DNA of 47,687 nt from Kiritimatiellia bacterium (GCA_025054615.1 JANWZO010000002.1:1-47687); one strand, 5' to 3'; positions 8,898 through 19,864 are shown, numbered from the stretch's first letter. Numbers and translations: made by a program. Notes: generated by a model from the letters alone, not told the origin.

Positions 8898-10838
8898 ATG
8901 ATTCACGTTGCTGAAGAAACGATATTGAATGCGAAGGTTCCCGACGGACCGATTGAGCACAAGTGGACCGCGCACAAGTCCAGCATCAAGCTCGTCAGCC
9001 CGGCGAACAAACGCAAGTACACGATCATCGTTGTCGGGACCGGCCTTGCTGGCGGATCGGCAGCCGCCTCGCTCGCTGAGCTTGGATACAACGTTCTTTC
9101 GTTCTGCATTCAGGACACGCCGCGCCGCGCGCACAGCGTTGCCGCGCAGGGGGGGATTAATGCCGCCAAGAATTATCAGAATGACGGCGACAGCGTCTGG
9201 CGGCTGTTTTATGACACGATCAAGGGGGGCGATTTCCGCGCGCGCGAGGCGAATGTGTATCGGCTCGCGGAGCTGTCGACGAACATCATTGATCAATGCG
9301 CCGCGCAGGGCGTGCCTTTCGCTCGCGAATATGGCGGGACCCTCGCGAACCGATCCTTTGGCGGCGCCCAGGTGTCTCGCACGTTTTACGCGCGCGGCCA
9401 GACCGGCCAGCAACTTCTCCTGGGCTGCTACAGCGCCTTGATGCGGCAGGTGGATGCCGGCCGGGTGAAGCTCTTTCCCCGCCGCGAGATGCTCGACCTG
9501 GTCGTCATCGACGGCCGTGCGCGCGGGATCATCTGCCGCAATTTGGTGACTGGCGCAATCGAACCTTATGCGGCCGATGCGGTGCTGCTGGCGACAGGCG
9601 GTTATTCGACGGTCTTCTTCCTGTCGACCAATGCAGTGAACTCCAACGCGACCGCGGTCTGGCGCTGCCACAAGCGCGGGGCGTTTTTTGCCAACCCCTG
9701 CTTCACGCAGATTCATCCCACGTGCATCCCGCTTTCGGGTGAATCGCAGTCGAAACTGACGCTGATGAGCGAGTCCCTGCGAAATGACGGGCGCGTCTGG
9801 GTGCCCAAGAACAAGGGCGACAAGCGCCCGCCGAGCCAGATTCCGGAGGAGGAGCGCGACTACTTCCTTGAGCGCATGTATCCGGCCTTCGGCAATCTTG
9901 TGCCGCGCGATATTGCGTCCCGCGCCGCCAAACGCATGTGCGACGCGGGCTACGGCGTTGGGAATACGGGATATGCTGTCTACCTGGACTTCAGCGACGC
10001 GATCCGCCGACTCGGCCGCGACGTCGTTCGGGAGCGCTACGGAAATTTGTTCGACATGTATCATGAAATCACCGGCGAGTCGCCCTACGAAACCCCGATG
10101 CGCATCTATCCCGCCCCCCACTACACCATGGGCGGACTCTGGGTGGATTACAACCTGATGAGCACGATCCCCGGGCTTCACGTGCTGGGTGAGGCGAATT
10201 TCTCCGATCATGGCGCGAACCGGCTCGGCGCCAGTGCGCTGATGCAGGGGCTCGCCGATGGGTACTTCATCATTCCTTATACCCTCGGCCACTACCTTGC
10301 GGACAGCGGCGTGCTGAAGGACAAAGTCACGGTGGAGCACCCCGCGTTCAAGGAGGCGGCGAAAGCCGTGGCCGAGCAGACGCGGAGGTTCGCCAGCGCG
10401 CGAGGCAAAAAGACTGTTCGGGAGTACCACTGGGAACTGGGCCGAATCATGTGGGACCAGGTTGGGATGTCGCGCAACGCGAAGGGGCTGGAGGGCGCGA
10501 TCCGCGACATCCGCGCGCTGCGCGAGGATTTTTGGAAAAATGTTTACGTCGGTGGTTCCGAAGCCGAATTCAACAAAAACCTGGAATTTGCCGGTCGGGT
10601 CGCCGACTATCTCGAACTGGGCGAGCTAATGGCCATCGACGCCCTCCATCGCAACGAGTCGTGCGGCGGGCATTTTCGGGAGGAATATCAGACGCCGGAC
10701 GGCGAGGCGCTCCGCGACGACAAAAACTTTTGCTATGTGGCGGCATGGCAATGGACGGGCAATCCGTCCGAGCCGGTGTTGCACAAGGAGCCGCTGGAGT
10801 TTGATTACGTGCACCTGGCGCAGAGAAGTTACAAATAG
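8898..10838 (+). CDS. sdhA: Succinate dehydrogenase / fumarate reductase flavoprotein subunit
   Basis: This subunit interconverts succinate and fumarate on covalently bound FAD at the cytoplasmic face of the membrane. The 646-residue product has the dinucleotide fold [18 protein letters not shown] (48-65), the FAD-linking His in [11 protein letters not shown] (about 79), the substrate-site stretch with [10 protein letters not shown], and the C-terminal [18 protein letters not shown] flavin segment. Length and sequence fit the large SdhA type that works with a single di-haem cytochrome b (SdhC). The ATG at 8898 is chosen for the GGAG at 8888-8891; a GTG at 8859 would add 13 unremarkable residues. 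sdhB follows, but no cytochrome b gene is visible on either side. Confidence 0.97.
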   Translation: MIHVAEETILNAKVPDGPIEHKWTAHKSSIKLVSPANKRKYTIIVVGTGLAGGSAAASLAELGYNVLSFCIQDTPRRAHSVAAQGGINAAKNYQNDGDSVWRLFYDTIKGGDFRAREANVYRLAELSTNIIDQCAAQGVPFAREYGGTLANRSFGGAQVSRTFYARGQTGQQLLLGCYSALMRQVDAGRVKLFPRREMLDLVVIDGRARGIICRNLVTGAIEPYAADAVLLATGGYSTVFFLSTNAVNSNATAVWRCHKRGAFFANPCFTQIHPTCIPLSGESQSKLTLMSESLRNDGRVWVPKNKGDKRPPSQIPEEERDYFLERMYPAFGNLVPRDIASRAAKRMCDAGYGVGNTGYAVYLDFSDAIRRLGRDVVRERYGNLFDMYHEITGESPYETPMRIYPAPHYTMGGLWVDYNLMSTIPGLHVLGEANFSDHGANRLGASALMQGLADGYFIIPYTLGHYLADSGVLKDKVTVEHPAFKEAAKAVAEQTRRFASARGKKTVREYHWELGRIMWDQVGMSRNAKGLEGAIRDIRALREDFWKNVYVGGSEAEFNKNLEFAGRVADYLELGELMAIDALHRNESCGGHFREEYQTPDGEALRDDKNFCYVAAWQWTGNPSEPVLHKEPLEFDYVHLAQRSYK

Positions 10839-10858
10839 GAGGCGGTTTTTCGGCGGCG

Positions 10859-10880
10859 GCCGAGGTCTGCACTTCGGCCC
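10859..10880 (+). promoter_or_regulatory. Intercistronic hairpin between sdhA and sdhB
   Basis: GGCCGAGGT pairs with ACTTCGGCC (9 bp, one G-T wobble) around a CTGC loop, in the 65-nt gap between the two genes. There is no T-run, so it is not an intrinsic terminator. Such structures can set transcript stability and subunit ratio; that role is inferred. Confidence 0.5.
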
Positions 10881-10903
10881 GGCCACCCCGATGCCGTAAA
10901 CGC

Positions 10904-11680
<777 letters not shown>

Positions 11681-11782
11681 GCCGGCGGCACGCATAACCA
11701 ACTGACCCGTTATCTTTGGCGCCGGTCCGGCGCTTCGAGATCTCTGTTCGTCGATCGGTTTGGCTGGCGATCCGGTAGCGGG

Positions 11783-13846
11783 ATGGTATGGAATGCGCTG
11801 CATTCAGGCGGAGGGCGCGTGTTCGGAGCCTCGTTTTTACAAGATCTTGCCGTGGTGATGCTCGTAGCGGGCGTCGTCACGCTGCTGTTTCGCTGGCTGC
11901 GGCAGCCCGTCGTGCTCGGGTATCTGCTGGCGGGTTTTCTCATCGGGCCGTATACCCCGCCCTTTCCCCTCGTCCGCGATGAGTCGGCGATCCGGACGCT
12001 GGCGGATATCGGCGTCGTCTTTTTGATGTTCTCGCTCGGACTCGAATTCAATCTGCGGAAGCTGCGCGCCGTGGGCCCCGCCGCTTTTGTGACGGCCAGC
12101 ATCGAAATTATGCTGATGATCGCCGTCGGCTATGCCCTCGGTTCGGTGTTCGGCTGGACGCCGATGGAAAGCGTGTTCCTTGGCGTGATGCTGGCGCTCA
12201 CCTCCACGACAATCGTCGTGAAAAGTCTTCGAGACTCAGGCGAGCTGAAAAGCAAACACGGCGAATTGATTTCCGGAGTCAGCCTTTTCGACGACATCTT
12301 TGTGATCTTCGCGATGATCCTGCTGCCCGGGTTCGCGGCGTCGGGTCATTTGCCTGCGGGACAGGCCACGGTGGCGCTGCTACGGCTGGTGATTTTCCTC
12401 GTGGCGGCCACTGTCGCCGGATTGATCCTCGTTCCCCGCGCCCTCCGCCTCGTCGGCCGGCTCGGCAACGATGAAACGCTGTTGGTGACGGTGTTGGGCC
12501 TCTGCCTGGGCGCCTCGCTGCTGACTGTGCGGATGGGATACAGCCCGGCCCTCGGCGCCTTCATGGCCGGCGCGATGGTTGCGGAATCCCGTGAGCTCGG
12601 GCGGGTCCTCCGACTGACCGAGCCGCTACGAGACATGTTCTCCGCCGTGTTCTTCGTCGCGATCGGCATGATGATCAACCCGGCCTTTGTCCGGGACAAC
12701 ATCGGAATCGTCCTGGCGCTGACGGCGATCTACCTCATCGCGAAAATTGCGGCGTGTTCGTTGGGCGCCCTGATGGCCGGCTACGACGGCCGCACCGCGG
12801 TCCGCGTGGGGACCGGTATGGCGCAAATCGGCGAATTCGCATTCATCTTGGCCACGCTGGGCATGTCGCTGAATGCAATCGGGCCGCATGTCTATCCAGT
12901 CATTGTCGCGGTGGCGTCGCTCAATGCCCTGATTCGACCGTACCTAACGGCCTCCTCCGATCGGCTCGCGGACTGGCTGGCGTCGAGGATCCCCGGACCG
13001 GTCCGGACGATGGTCCGCCTGTATAGCGGATGGGTCGGCCGCCTGCAGAGCGAGAACACTCGTGCGACCGCGTTTCGCATGATCCGAGGGCTGTTGTGGC
13101 AGATTGCCCTCAACGTGGCGTTGATCGCCGCCTGTTTCATCGTGGCAGCGGTTGCGGTGCGATGGTTCGATGCGCCGTTTGGTTGGTTGCCGCCGTGGAC
13201 GGGCGGCGCAAAAACCGTCGCGTGGCTAGTGGCGGCGCTTGCAGCGCTGCCGTTGTACGTGGCGACCGTTCGCAAGATGCAGGCGATGGGAATGATGTTG
13301 AGCGAGCTGGCGCTGGCGGGATTTGCCGGTTCGCGTTCGCCCGCGTTGCGATCGTTCCTGTCCAATGCGCTCTGGGTGGTTCAAGTGCTGGGGCTTGGCG
13401 TCATGACCGTCCTGGTGAGCCTCGCGTTGCTGCCGCCTCTGTATGTGTCCCTCGTCTTGTTGGCGGCCGTCCTGGCCCTTGCAGTCCTGCGCGGTCCGGC
13501 CCTAAACGCATGGTATACCCGCGCGAAGGGCGTGCTGGTGGAAACATGGTCCCAGCCGCCGCCGGAGCCGGATGAACCGGCCCCTCTGCCCGCGGCATTG
13601 CGTGAGGCGAAAATGGAAGCGGTTGTGCTCTCGGCCCGCCATGCCGCGGTCGGCCGCCTCATCCGGGAACTGCAGCTCCGGTCCCTGACGGGGGCAAGCA
13701 TCGTGGCGGTCGAGAGGGCTGGCAAAACGATGGTAAATCCAGATCCGGACCTTGAACTGTTCAAAGACGACAGCGTTCTGCTGCTGGGAAGCTCCGTCCA
13801 AATCAAGCGGGCTCGAGATCTGCTCGAGCGCGGCGACTTGCCCTGA
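11783..13846 (+). CDS. Kef/CPA2-type monovalent cation:proton antiporter with C-terminal TrkA-C domain
   Basis: The 687-residue product starts with a Na+/H+-exchanger fold of about twelve membrane helices (residues 20-400). It shows FMFSLGLEFNLRKLR, LTSTTIVVKSL and SLFDDIFVIFAMILL, where the DD pair is the cation-site equivalent. A second hydrophobic block (about 440-570) has four further helices. The end (about 610-687) is a TrkA-C/RCK_C-like ligand domain (SIVAVERAGKTMVNPDPDLEL). No Rossmann RCK_N domain is seen, unlike KefB/KefC. Expected role: K+ or Na+ efflux for pH and osmotic control. The ATG at 11783 has a weak ribosome site; a GTG at 11819 is an alternative start. Confidence 0.9.
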   Translation: MVWNALHSGGGRVFGASFLQDLAVVMLVAGVVTLLFRWLRQPVVLGYLLAGFLIGPYTPPFPLVRDESAIRTLADIGVVFLMFSLGLEFNLRKLRAVGPAAFVTASIEIMLMIAVGYALGSVFGWTPMESVFLGVMLALTSTTIVVKSLRDSGELKSKHGELISGVSLFDDIFVIFAMILLPGFAASGHLPAGQATVALLRLVIFLVAATVAGLILVPRALRLVGRLGNDETLLVTVLGLCLGASLLTVRMGYSPALGAFMAGAMVAESRELGRVLRLTEPLRDMFSAVFFVAIGMMINPAFVRDNIGIVLALTAIYLIAKIAACSLGALMAGYDGRTAVRVGTGMAQIGEFAFILATLGMSLNAIGPHVYPVIVAVASLNALIRPYLTASSDRLADWLASRIPGPVRTMVRLYSGWVGRLQSENTRATAFRMIRGLLWQIALNVALIAACFIVAAVAVRWFDAPFGWLPPWTGGAKTVAWLVAALAALPLYVATVRKMQAMGMMLSELALAGFAGSRSPALRSFLSNALWVVQVLGLGVMTVLVSLALLPPLYVSLVLLAAVLALAVLRGPALNAWYTRAKGVLVETWSQPPPEPDEPAPLPAALREAKMEAVVLSARHAAVGRLIRELQLRSLTGASIVAVERAGKTMVNPDPDLELFKDDSVLLLGSSVQIKRARDLLERGDLP

Positions 13847-13855
13847 TGAGCGCGC

Positions 13856-14650
13856 CTACTCGGCGCCGCGTCGAGATTGGCGCGGAAGAGGGCGGCCAAG
13901 CCGTTGCAAAACCGCCTTCAAATCCTCCCACACCTCGCGTTTGGCGTCCGGATTCCTCAACAAATACGCGGGGTGGTAAGTCGGCATCACCGGGATCCCG
14001 CGGTAGTCCATCCACGTTCCCCGCACCCGGCTGATTGAGAGGCTCGCGTCGCCGAAGAGTCCCTTGAGCGCCGTGCTGCCGAGCGCCACGATCAGTTTCG
14101 GTCGGATCACCGCGATCTGGCGTTCAAGGAACGGCAGGCAGGCCGCCATTTCATCGGGCAGTGGCGTCCGGTTTCCCGGCGGCCGGCATTTGACGATGTT
14201 GCCGATGAAGACGTCGTCGCGCGTGTAGCCCATCGCCTCGATCATCCGTGTTAGCAACTGTCCGGCCCGCCCGACGAATGCAAGCCCTTGGCGGTCTTCT
14301 TCCTCGCCCGGGCCCTCGCCCACAAAAAGGATGTCCGGCTGCAGCCGACCTTGTCCCGGCACGACCCGCGTGCGCGCCTCGCAGAGGCGGCACTTTTTGC
14401 ACGCTGCGATTTCCGAGGCAATCGCCTCCAGCGATTCCGTCGCCGGACCGATGGAGGGCTGCGGAGGGTCCAGCCCGGGCAGCGAATCGATGCGAGTCGT
14501 CGCGCGGGTAGGGGCGGTCGCCGTGGCGTTGCGCACCAGACTCTTCAGCGCGGCTAGGCGTTCGGGGCTTGCGTCGACTTCGCGGACGCCAAGTTCTCGA
14601 AGGTGCTCCAGGTGCGCGCGCAGCGCGGCGAGGGCCTCGTTCAGTCCCAT
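13856..14650 (-). CDS. Family 4 uracil-DNA glycosylase (Fe-S type)
   Basis: This enzyme excises uracil from DNA to start base-excision repair. The 264-residue protein has a variable N-terminal extension (1-75), as in the SPO1-polymerase-like UDG branch. The cluster cysteines lie in CKKCRLC (84-90), NIVKCRPPGNR (155) and AACLPF (171). The active-site loop is GEGPGEEED (111-119), and the second motif YHPAYLLRNP lies near 235. It is the last gene of a minus-strand operon, 2 nt downstream of the cupin gene, and converges on the antiporter gene with a 9-nt gap. Confidence 0.95.
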   Translation of the reverse strand: MGLNEALAALRAHLEHLRELGVREVDASPERLAALKSLVRNATATAPTRATTRIDSLPGLDPPQPSIGPATESLEAIASEIAACKKCRLCEARTRVVPGQGRLQPDILFVGEGPGEEEDRQGLAFVGRAGQLLTRMIEAMGYTRDDVFIGNIVKCRPPGNRTPLPDEMAACLPFLERQIAVIRPKLIVALGSTALKGLFGDASLSISRVRGTWMDYRGIPVMPTYHPAYLLRNPDAKREVWEDLKAVLQRLGRPLPRQSRRGAE

Positions 14651-14652
14651 GG

Positions 14653-15144
14653 TCAGCTCCGGGTGAGCCGCTCAATCAGCGATGCGTGATGCGGAAATTG
14701 AGCGGCGAGCTGCGCTCGATCCGCCAGTTCGAAATCGGCGAAGTCGAAACCGGGCGCGACAACGCAGGCCGCCAGTGAAAAGGCTGCATCGTTGGCCGCG
14801 AGCGCCGCGAACCACGTTCCTTGCTGTACAACCGCCTGCCACCGCAGGGAGCCCGGACCGAGGCGCAGGGTCTCCAGCGCACCGTTCGGAGTGAGGCAGT
14901 GGACGTCCAGGTCCCCGCCGGCGAGATGGAACCAGAGCTCGTCACTGCGGAGGCGATGAAAGGCGGAGAATTGACCGGCCTCGAGAAGAAAGTAAATCGA
15001 CGTGGCAAACGCGCGCGGCGCTCCATATCGCAGGGGTAACGCGTCGGCCGGGATCAGCTCGGAACTCCTGTAGACCTCGCGATACCAGCCGCCCTCGGGA
15101 TGCGGAACCAATTGCAACATGCCGATAAGGTCTTGCGCGGTCAT
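14653..15144 (-). CDS. Cupin family protein (DUF985-type)
   Basis: The 163-residue protein matches the DUF985/Cupin_5 family: LQLVPHPEGGWYREVYRS near the N-terminus (11-28), an IYFLLE strand, the FHRLRSDELWFHLAGG metal-site segment (about 62-77) and LAACVVAPGFDFADFEL near the C-terminus. The family has a single cupin barrel; its chemistry is not established. Its start codon overlaps the rluD stop in an ATGA arrangement, so translation is probably coupled. Position in an operon with rluD, lgt and the glycosylase gives no clear functional clue. Confidence 0.9.
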   Translation of the reverse strand: MTAQDLIGMLQLVPHPEGGWYREVYRSSELIPADALPLRYGAPRAFATSIYFLLEAGQFSAFHRLRSDELWFHLAGGDLDVHCLTPNGALETLRLGPGSLRWQAVVQQGTWFAALAANDAAFSLAACVVAPGFDFADFELADRAQLAAQFPHHASLIERLTRS

Positions 15145-16100
15145 GCCCGCGAGGATGTGCCTGGATTCTCGCGCTGTTTCAACTGCGAAATCAGCTCCTG
15201 GAAATCAGCCGGAATCGGCGCCACCAGGACGAGTGGGGTGCCGGTCCGCGGGTGGATCAACTCGAGCCGTTCGGCATGAAGCATTTGGCGCGGCGCGGCG
15301 ATCTCGCGGCGGGAACCGCCGTAGACGGGGTCGCCCACGACGGGGTGCCGGATGTGCGACATATGAACGCGAATCTGATGGGTACGGCCGGTTTCGATTC
15401 GCACGCGCACCAGGGAGACAGGCCCTATCGTCTCGAGGACCTCATACCGGCTCAAAGCCTCCTTGCCTTTGAGTTCACCCGACGCCGGCTCGAGGGGATA
15501 GGCAGCCATTTTTTTGCGGTCGTGCTCGCTGCGAGCGATGCGCGTATGGATGGTTCCGGCGAGGTCGCGCGGCCGTCCCCAGACGAGAGCGAGATATTCC
15601 TTCCGAGTACGGCGATCCTTGAATTGTCGGGCGAGTGAAACCATGGCGCCATCATTCTTCGCGACCACCATGACCCCGCTCGTATCGCGGTCCAGCCTAT
15701 GCACAAGCCCCGGGCGAAGTTCTCCTCCAATGCCCGGTAAATTTGGACAATGATGGAGCAGGGCGTTGACCAGCGTGCCCGCCGGGTGTCCGGGCGCAGG
15801 GTGCACCACGAGACCTGGCGGCTTGTCGATGGCGATCAAATCCTCATCTTCATAGATTACGGATAGTGGAATCGGTTCAGGCTCAAGGCCGGTCGGCTCC
15901 GGCGGCGGCCGTGTCCATTCGATGATGTCTCCGGGTTTGACCGGCATTTTGCATCGGCCGGGCCGGCCGTTGACGGTGACCCTGTCTGCCTTGATTTCCT
16001 CCTGCCAGCGGGCGCGGGAAAGTTCTGGCCGCGCCCGGGCGAGGACGGAATCCAGCCGGCCGACATCCTGTTCTCCGCAGACGATAGAGCCCCGCTCCAT
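15141..16100 (-). CDS. rluD: RluA/RluD-family 23S rRNA pseudouridine synthase
   Basis: This enzyme isomerises uridine to pseudouridine in 23S rRNA. The 319-residue protein has an N-terminal S4-like domain (about 12-66) and the catalytic domain with GLVHRLDRDTSG (Asp137 as the expected nucleophile), IDKPPGLVVHPAPGH and RIETGRTHQIRVHM. Domain order and length fit RluD, but family members are hard to separate by eye, so RluC-like specificity is possible. It sits 7 nt after lgt and overlaps the cupin gene by 4 nt. Confidence 0.92.
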   Translation of the reverse strand: MERGSIVCGEQDVGRLDSVLARARPELSRARWQEEIKADRVTVNGRPGRCKMPVKPGDIIEWTRPPPEPTGLEPEPIPLSVIYEDEDLIAIDKPPGLVVHPAPGHPAGTLVNALLHHCPNLPGIGGELRPGLVHRLDRDTSGVMVVAKNDGAMVSLARQFKDRRTRKEYLALVWGRPRDLAGTIHTRIARSEHDRKKMAAYPLEPASGELKGKEALSRYEVLETIGPVSLVRVRIETGRTHQIRVHMSHIRHPVVGDPVYGGSRREIAAPRQMLHAERLELIHPRTGTPLVLVAPIPADFQELISQLKQRENPGTSSRA

Positions 16101-16107
16101 GGGGGGA

Positions 16108-16854
16108 TCAGGGGCGCGGACGTGAGCGGAAAAAAACGAATCCGCCGAGCAGACCGCCTAGCACGACGAGGACGAGGCTGAGCGCCTGCGCGGCATTCAA
16201 TCCGGCCCACGCCTCCATGCGGGGGTCTCCGCGCAAAAATTCGATGGCAAACCGCCAGAGTCCATAGGCGGTTAGATAGGCGGCCGTCACGCTTCCGGGC
16301 GGCGCCTGCCGGAGCAGCATTCGACGGCACACAAAAAACAGCGCCAAATTGAACGCCGCCTCATAGCCCTGAACAGGATGGCGCCACTCGCCGGCGGTGA
16401 ATACGGCCCACGGCAGGTCTGTCGGTTTTCCGTAACAACAGCCATTCAAAAGGCATCCCATACGTCCGATTGCATGCCCGAGCGGCAGGGCCGATACAGT
16501 GAAATCGCCGAGCTTCCACAGCGGTATAGCGCGAACGCGGGCCATCACTGCGACGGCGGCTGAAGCGGCCAGAAATCCGCCGTAGAAAATCAGACCACCC
16601 TGGTCAATGCGCGGGATTGCAGCCAGGTTTTCCGAAAAATAGTTCCAGTTTGCCGCCACGTACATTGCGCGGGCCCCGAGAATGCCGGCGATCATGGTCA
16701 CCATCGCGAGGTCGGACCCCAAGCCCGTGGGCAGGCCGATCCGGCGTACGGCGCTGTTCCAAAAAGCCAAGGCGGCCAGAAACCCGAGCGCGACGCAGAT
16801 GCCATACCAGTAAATGGGGCGCCCAAAAATCGTGAAAGCCACGGGATCAATCAT
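16108..16854 (-). CDS. lgt: Prolipoprotein diacylglyceryl transferase
   Basis: Lgt transfers diacylglycerol from phosphatidylglycerol to the lipobox cysteine of prelipoproteins in the inner membrane. The 248-residue product (ATG at 16854) has about seven membrane helices, the IFYGGFLAA segment, and the signature GHAIGRMGCLLNGCCYG with the conserved Arg and Asn. The frame stays open to 16941, with another ATG at 16869, but only the later start gives the usual MIDPVAFTIFGRPIYWYG beginning. It is the first gene of the operon lgt-rluD-cupin-udg. The 144 nt separating it from the divergent kinase gene should contain both promoters; I could not identify them confidently. Confidence 0.96.
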   Translation of the reverse strand: MIDPVAFTIFGRPIYWYGICVALGFLAALAFWNSAVRRIGLPTGLGSDLAMVTMIAGILGARAMYVAANWNYFSENLAAIPRIDQGGLIFYGGFLAASAAVAVMARVRAIPLWKLGDFTVSALPLGHAIGRMGCLLNGCCYGKPTDLPWAVFTAGEWRHPVQGYEAAFNLALFFVCRRMLLRQAPPGSVTAAYLTAYGLWRFAIEFLRGDPRMEAWAGLNAAQALSLVLVVLGGLLGGFVFFRSRPRP

Positions 16855-16998
16855 GCCGCTTTCATACATGCCGGCCCGACGGCGCGCAAGTGCGGGTCCA
16901 GCGCCAAAATATCTTGCGGCGTGGCGTCCGCGATTGGGCACCAGTCAACTTGTCGGAGCGCTTGGAATGCGGCACATATTGTGTAAAAGTAGAGAGCT

Positions 16999-19488
16999 AT
17001 GTTTGCCCAAGACGGCATCCGCTGGACAAAACTTGACCGACTCGCCTGCGGCAAGTGTGGAACGGCCCTCGACGTTTCCGAGCTGGATCCCTTTTCGCAA
17101 ATGGTTTGCCCGTCCTGTGGCACGGAGCAGACGGTGCCCGCGCGGTTCGGTACATTTCTGCTCGTCGAGCGCCTGGGCAGCGGCGGGATGGGTGCAGTCT
17201 ACCGGGCGATGGATCCGACGCTCGGCCGGTTCGTTGCCATCAAGGTCATGAAGGCCGAGATGGGAGATGACCCGGCGCTTGTCGAAAGTTTTTTGCGAGA
17301 GGCCCGCGCGGCTGCCGCGCTGAACCATCCCAACATCGTCCAAATCTATTCATGCGGTCAGGAACAAGGCCAGCCCTACATCGTGATGGAGCTGGTCGGC
17401 GGCGGACGACTCGACCAGCTCATGGAGGGCGGCAAGAAGGTGGACGAGGTCCGTCTGCTGGAAATTTCGTTGGATGTCGCTGAAGGGTTGAAGGCCGCAA
17501 ATGAGGTGGGGCTGGTGCACGGCGATATCAAACCCGCCAACATCCTGTTCGACAAATCCGGCCGGGCTCGGATCGTCGACTTCGGCCTTGCGATGTTTGT
17601 AAACCGCCAGCAGGAGATGGGCGGCATCTGGGGCACTCCCTATTACATCGCCCCCGAACGCGCCCGTGGCGGCAAGGCGGACCACCGATCGGACATATAC
17701 AGCCTGGGCGCAACGATGTTTCACGCCCTTGCCGGCCGACCTCCGTTTGACGGAAAGACTGCGGCGGATGTGGTGGTGGCAAGACTGAAGCGGCCGCCGC
17801 CGAACCTCCGCGAGCTCGCGCCCTCTGTCCAGCCGCAGACCGCGGCTCTGATTGAGCGCATGATGGCCGCCGACCCTGTCAACCGTTATCCCACCTGCGC
17901 CTCACTCCTGGCCGACATGCGGAGCGCACTGGCTTCCGCGCGCGCGGCGCGCAGTCCCACCTCCATCGTCAGTCGCAACAAGAAAATTGACCGCAGCCAT
18001 CTTATCGTTCTCGGAGCGGCCGCGCTGATTCTGCTCCTGGCCGCGATTCTTTTCATTCGGCACAGCACGCGGGCTGCGCGGGAAGCCGAAAAAATTGCGC
18101 GGGCCGCGGCCGAACAGCGCAAGCAGGCCGCCACGAATCAGCCGGCTCGGGCGCAGAGTCAGGAACAGGACGAGTCCGAGGGAGTGGAAGTCACCAAAAC
18201 CGAAAGCGGGCGGGTGCGGATCGGAGTTACCGTATTCACGGGCGAAATCGAGACTGAAATTGTTCGAGCCTGCGAAGCGCTTGCGGACAATCCGGCAAAA
18301 ACCTTCGAGGACTTGGGCCGCATCGCGACGAATGTTCCCGCCAACAGCGCCAGAATGATGTGGCTGCGCGTTCTGCAAGCGGTCCCGTTGTGGGCGCAAG
18401 GGCAGACCTCTCAGGCGGAGGACCTGTTGCGACAGGTCGCGGCATTGCCGTTGACCCAGCGTCGCGGGCATCCGGTGTACATGCCCCAGCAGATCGCTCA
18501 ATATTTGATCGGCGATTTGGGAGAGGATCGGTTCAAGCAGGAGCGAAAAGAATGGCCGGCCTGGTTTAGTGACGTCGCAGGTTTCCTGAACGGCATCAAA
18601 TTGGCTTACACGGGCAATGTCGATCAGGCCATTTTGGCGTTCGACGCCTACACGAGCACAAATCGGATCGACCCCGCCTGGGCGTATGCCATGCGGCCTG
18701 CTGCCCAGCGATGGCTCGAGACCTTGAAGGGCTGGAAGCAGGTGGAACGGGATACGCTATCCCGCGCAGGCGCCGGGGACATCGATGGCGCCCGCGCGGC
18801 GCTGCAGGCATACCTCGCCTCGGCGCCCGCCTTTATGCGGGGTCCGGCCAAGCGCGCGGAGGAGCGCATTGCCGCCAAGGAGGAGGAGATGCGCGCCGAA
18901 CTTGAGGCAAGGCGCGAACGCGAGCGTCTCTCGGTCATCCAAAAGGATTTCGATGCCATCGACGCGTGGCTGGCGGAACAGACGCCGCTCATCATGCAAC
19001 AGAAGGATTTCCGCCGCGTCGCAAATGCGGCGCGCGACCTCGCCGGACGAATGCAGACGGAGGAGGGGAAGGCGCAGGCGGGAATCATTCTCGAACATGC
19101 CGAGCGGCTTCAGCAACTTCGCGACATCCTCGGCCGCGAACTGCGCGACGCGCCATACAACCGGCCCGACCGCGAGCTGGGCGGAGAGGCGGTTGGTGCA
19201 ACGGCCCTCGGGCTCCGCGTCGCGGTGCCGGGCCGCGGCACGATCTTGCGTCCGTGGGAGCAGGTCAGCCCGCGGCTGTTCGTTCTGCTCGGCCGACATC
19301 TCGCAGATTCAGTGCCGCGTTCCGCCGAAGAGAAGGCAGACCTGTATCTCTCGCTGGCGATCGCCAGCGCCTATTTCGGCGCCTATGAACCCGCGTCGGC
19401 GTTGTTCCAACAGGCGCTTGAAACCCACCCGCCAATCGCGTCCGCCGCGCACCGTTTGCTGCCCGGCTCCGCGCCTCCGGCCAACTGA
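16999..19488 (+). CDS. Membrane Ser/Thr protein kinase with N-terminal zinc ribbon
   Basis: The 829-residue protein begins with a zinc ribbon (CGKC at 17-20, CPSC at 37-40). A Hanks-type kinase domain follows (about 50-315): glycine loop LGSGGMGAVY, Lys82, catalytic loop HGDIKPAN (Asp176, Asn181), DFG (194-196) and GTPYYIAPE. The Arg normally before the catalytic Asp is Gly, so this is a non-RD kinase. A single membrane helix (335-353) is followed by a charged coiled-coil linker and a long helical C-terminal region (about 400-829) with TPR-like character, presumably periplasmic. Twelve nt later comes the pterin dehydratase gene. Targets are unknown. Confidence 0.93.
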   Translation: MFAQDGIRWTKLDRLACGKCGTALDVSELDPFSQMVCPSCGTEQTVPARFGTFLLVERLGSGGMGAVYRAMDPTLGRFVAIKVMKAEMGDDPALVESFLREARAAAALNHPNIVQIYSCGQEQGQPYIVMELVGGGRLDQLMEGGKKVDEVRLLEISLDVAEGLKAANEVGLVHGDIKPANILFDKSGRARIVDFGLAMFVNRQQEMGGIWGTPYYIAPERARGGKADHRSDIYSLGATMFHALAGRPPFDGKTAADVVVARLKRPPPNLRELAPSVQPQTAALIERMMAADPVNRYPTCASLLADMRSALASARAARSPTSIVSRNKKIDRSHLIVLGAAALILLLAAILFIRHSTRAAREAEKIARAAAEQRKQAATNQPARAQSQEQDESEGVEVTKTESGRVRIGVTVFTGEIETEIVRACEALADNPAKTFEDLGRIATNVPANSARMMWLRVLQAVPLWAQGQTSQAEDLLRQVAALPLTQRRGHPVYMPQQIAQYLIGDLGEDRFKQERKEWPAWFSDVAGFLNGIKLAYTGNVDQAILAFDAYTSTNRIDPAWAYAMRPAAQRWLETLKGWKQVERDTLSRAGAGDIDGARAALQAYLASAPAFMRGPAKRAEERIAAKEEEMRAELEARRERERLSVIQKDFDAIDAWLAEQTPLIMQQKDFRRVANAARDLAGRMQTEEGKAQAGIILEHAERLQQLRDILGRELRDAPYNRPDRELGGEAVGATALGLRVAVPGRGTILRPWEQVSPRLFVLLGRHLADSVPRSAEEKADLYLSLAIASAYFGAYEPASALFQQALETHPPIASAAHRLLPGSAPPAN

Positions 19489-19500
19489 GGGAGTCCAACC

Positions 19501-19839
19501 ATGGATGGCGATTTGTCTTCCCGGCGCTGCGCACCCTGCGAGGGGGGTGTGTCGCCGCTTACCCCTTCTCAAATTGAGGAGCTGCTGGCCCGAGTTCCGG
19601 GTTGGCGCGTCGACGGTAATTCGATCGTCCGTGAATTCTCATTCAAGGGCTACGCCCGCACGGTAGCCTTCGTCAACGCCGTTGTTTGGATTGCACTGAC
19701 GGAAGACCATCATCCGGAGATTGCCTTCGGATACAAATTTTGCACCATTCGCTACACGACGCACGCCATCGGCGGGCTGTCGGAGAATGACTTTATTTGT
19801 GCGGCGAAGATCAATGCCCTTTGGCAAGCCGGGACTTGA
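19501..19839 (+). CDS. phhB: Pterin-4-alpha-carbinolamine dehydratase
   Basis: It dehydrates 4a-hydroxytetrahydrobiopterin, recycling the pterin cofactor of aromatic amino-acid hydroxylases. The 112-residue protein has the family core: PGWRVDGNSIVREFSFKGY, the active-site EDHHPEI (68-74), and TTHAIGGLSENDFICAAKI with the second catalytic His at 88. An N-terminal CxxC (10-13) precedes the domain. No phenylalanine hydroxylase is in the window. It lies 12 nt after the kinase gene and 25 nt before the secreted-protein gene. Confidence 0.95.
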   Translation: MDGDLSSRRCAPCEGGVSPLTPSQIEELLARVPGWRVDGNSIVREFSFKGYARTVAFVNAVVWIALTEDHHPEIAFGYKFCTIRYTTHAIGGLSENDFICAAKINALWQAGT

Positions 19840-19864
19840 TCAGAGCCGGAAAAAGGGGGTTGGG

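Noticed and set aside
8790-10430. 546-codon minus-strand frame opposite sdhA
   Set aside because: Antisense shadow of SdhA with no start signal or recognisable domain.
11719-11733. GCGCCG-GTC-CGGCGC hairpin after sdhB as a terminator
   Set aside because: Short 3-nt loop with only two following T; too weak to call.
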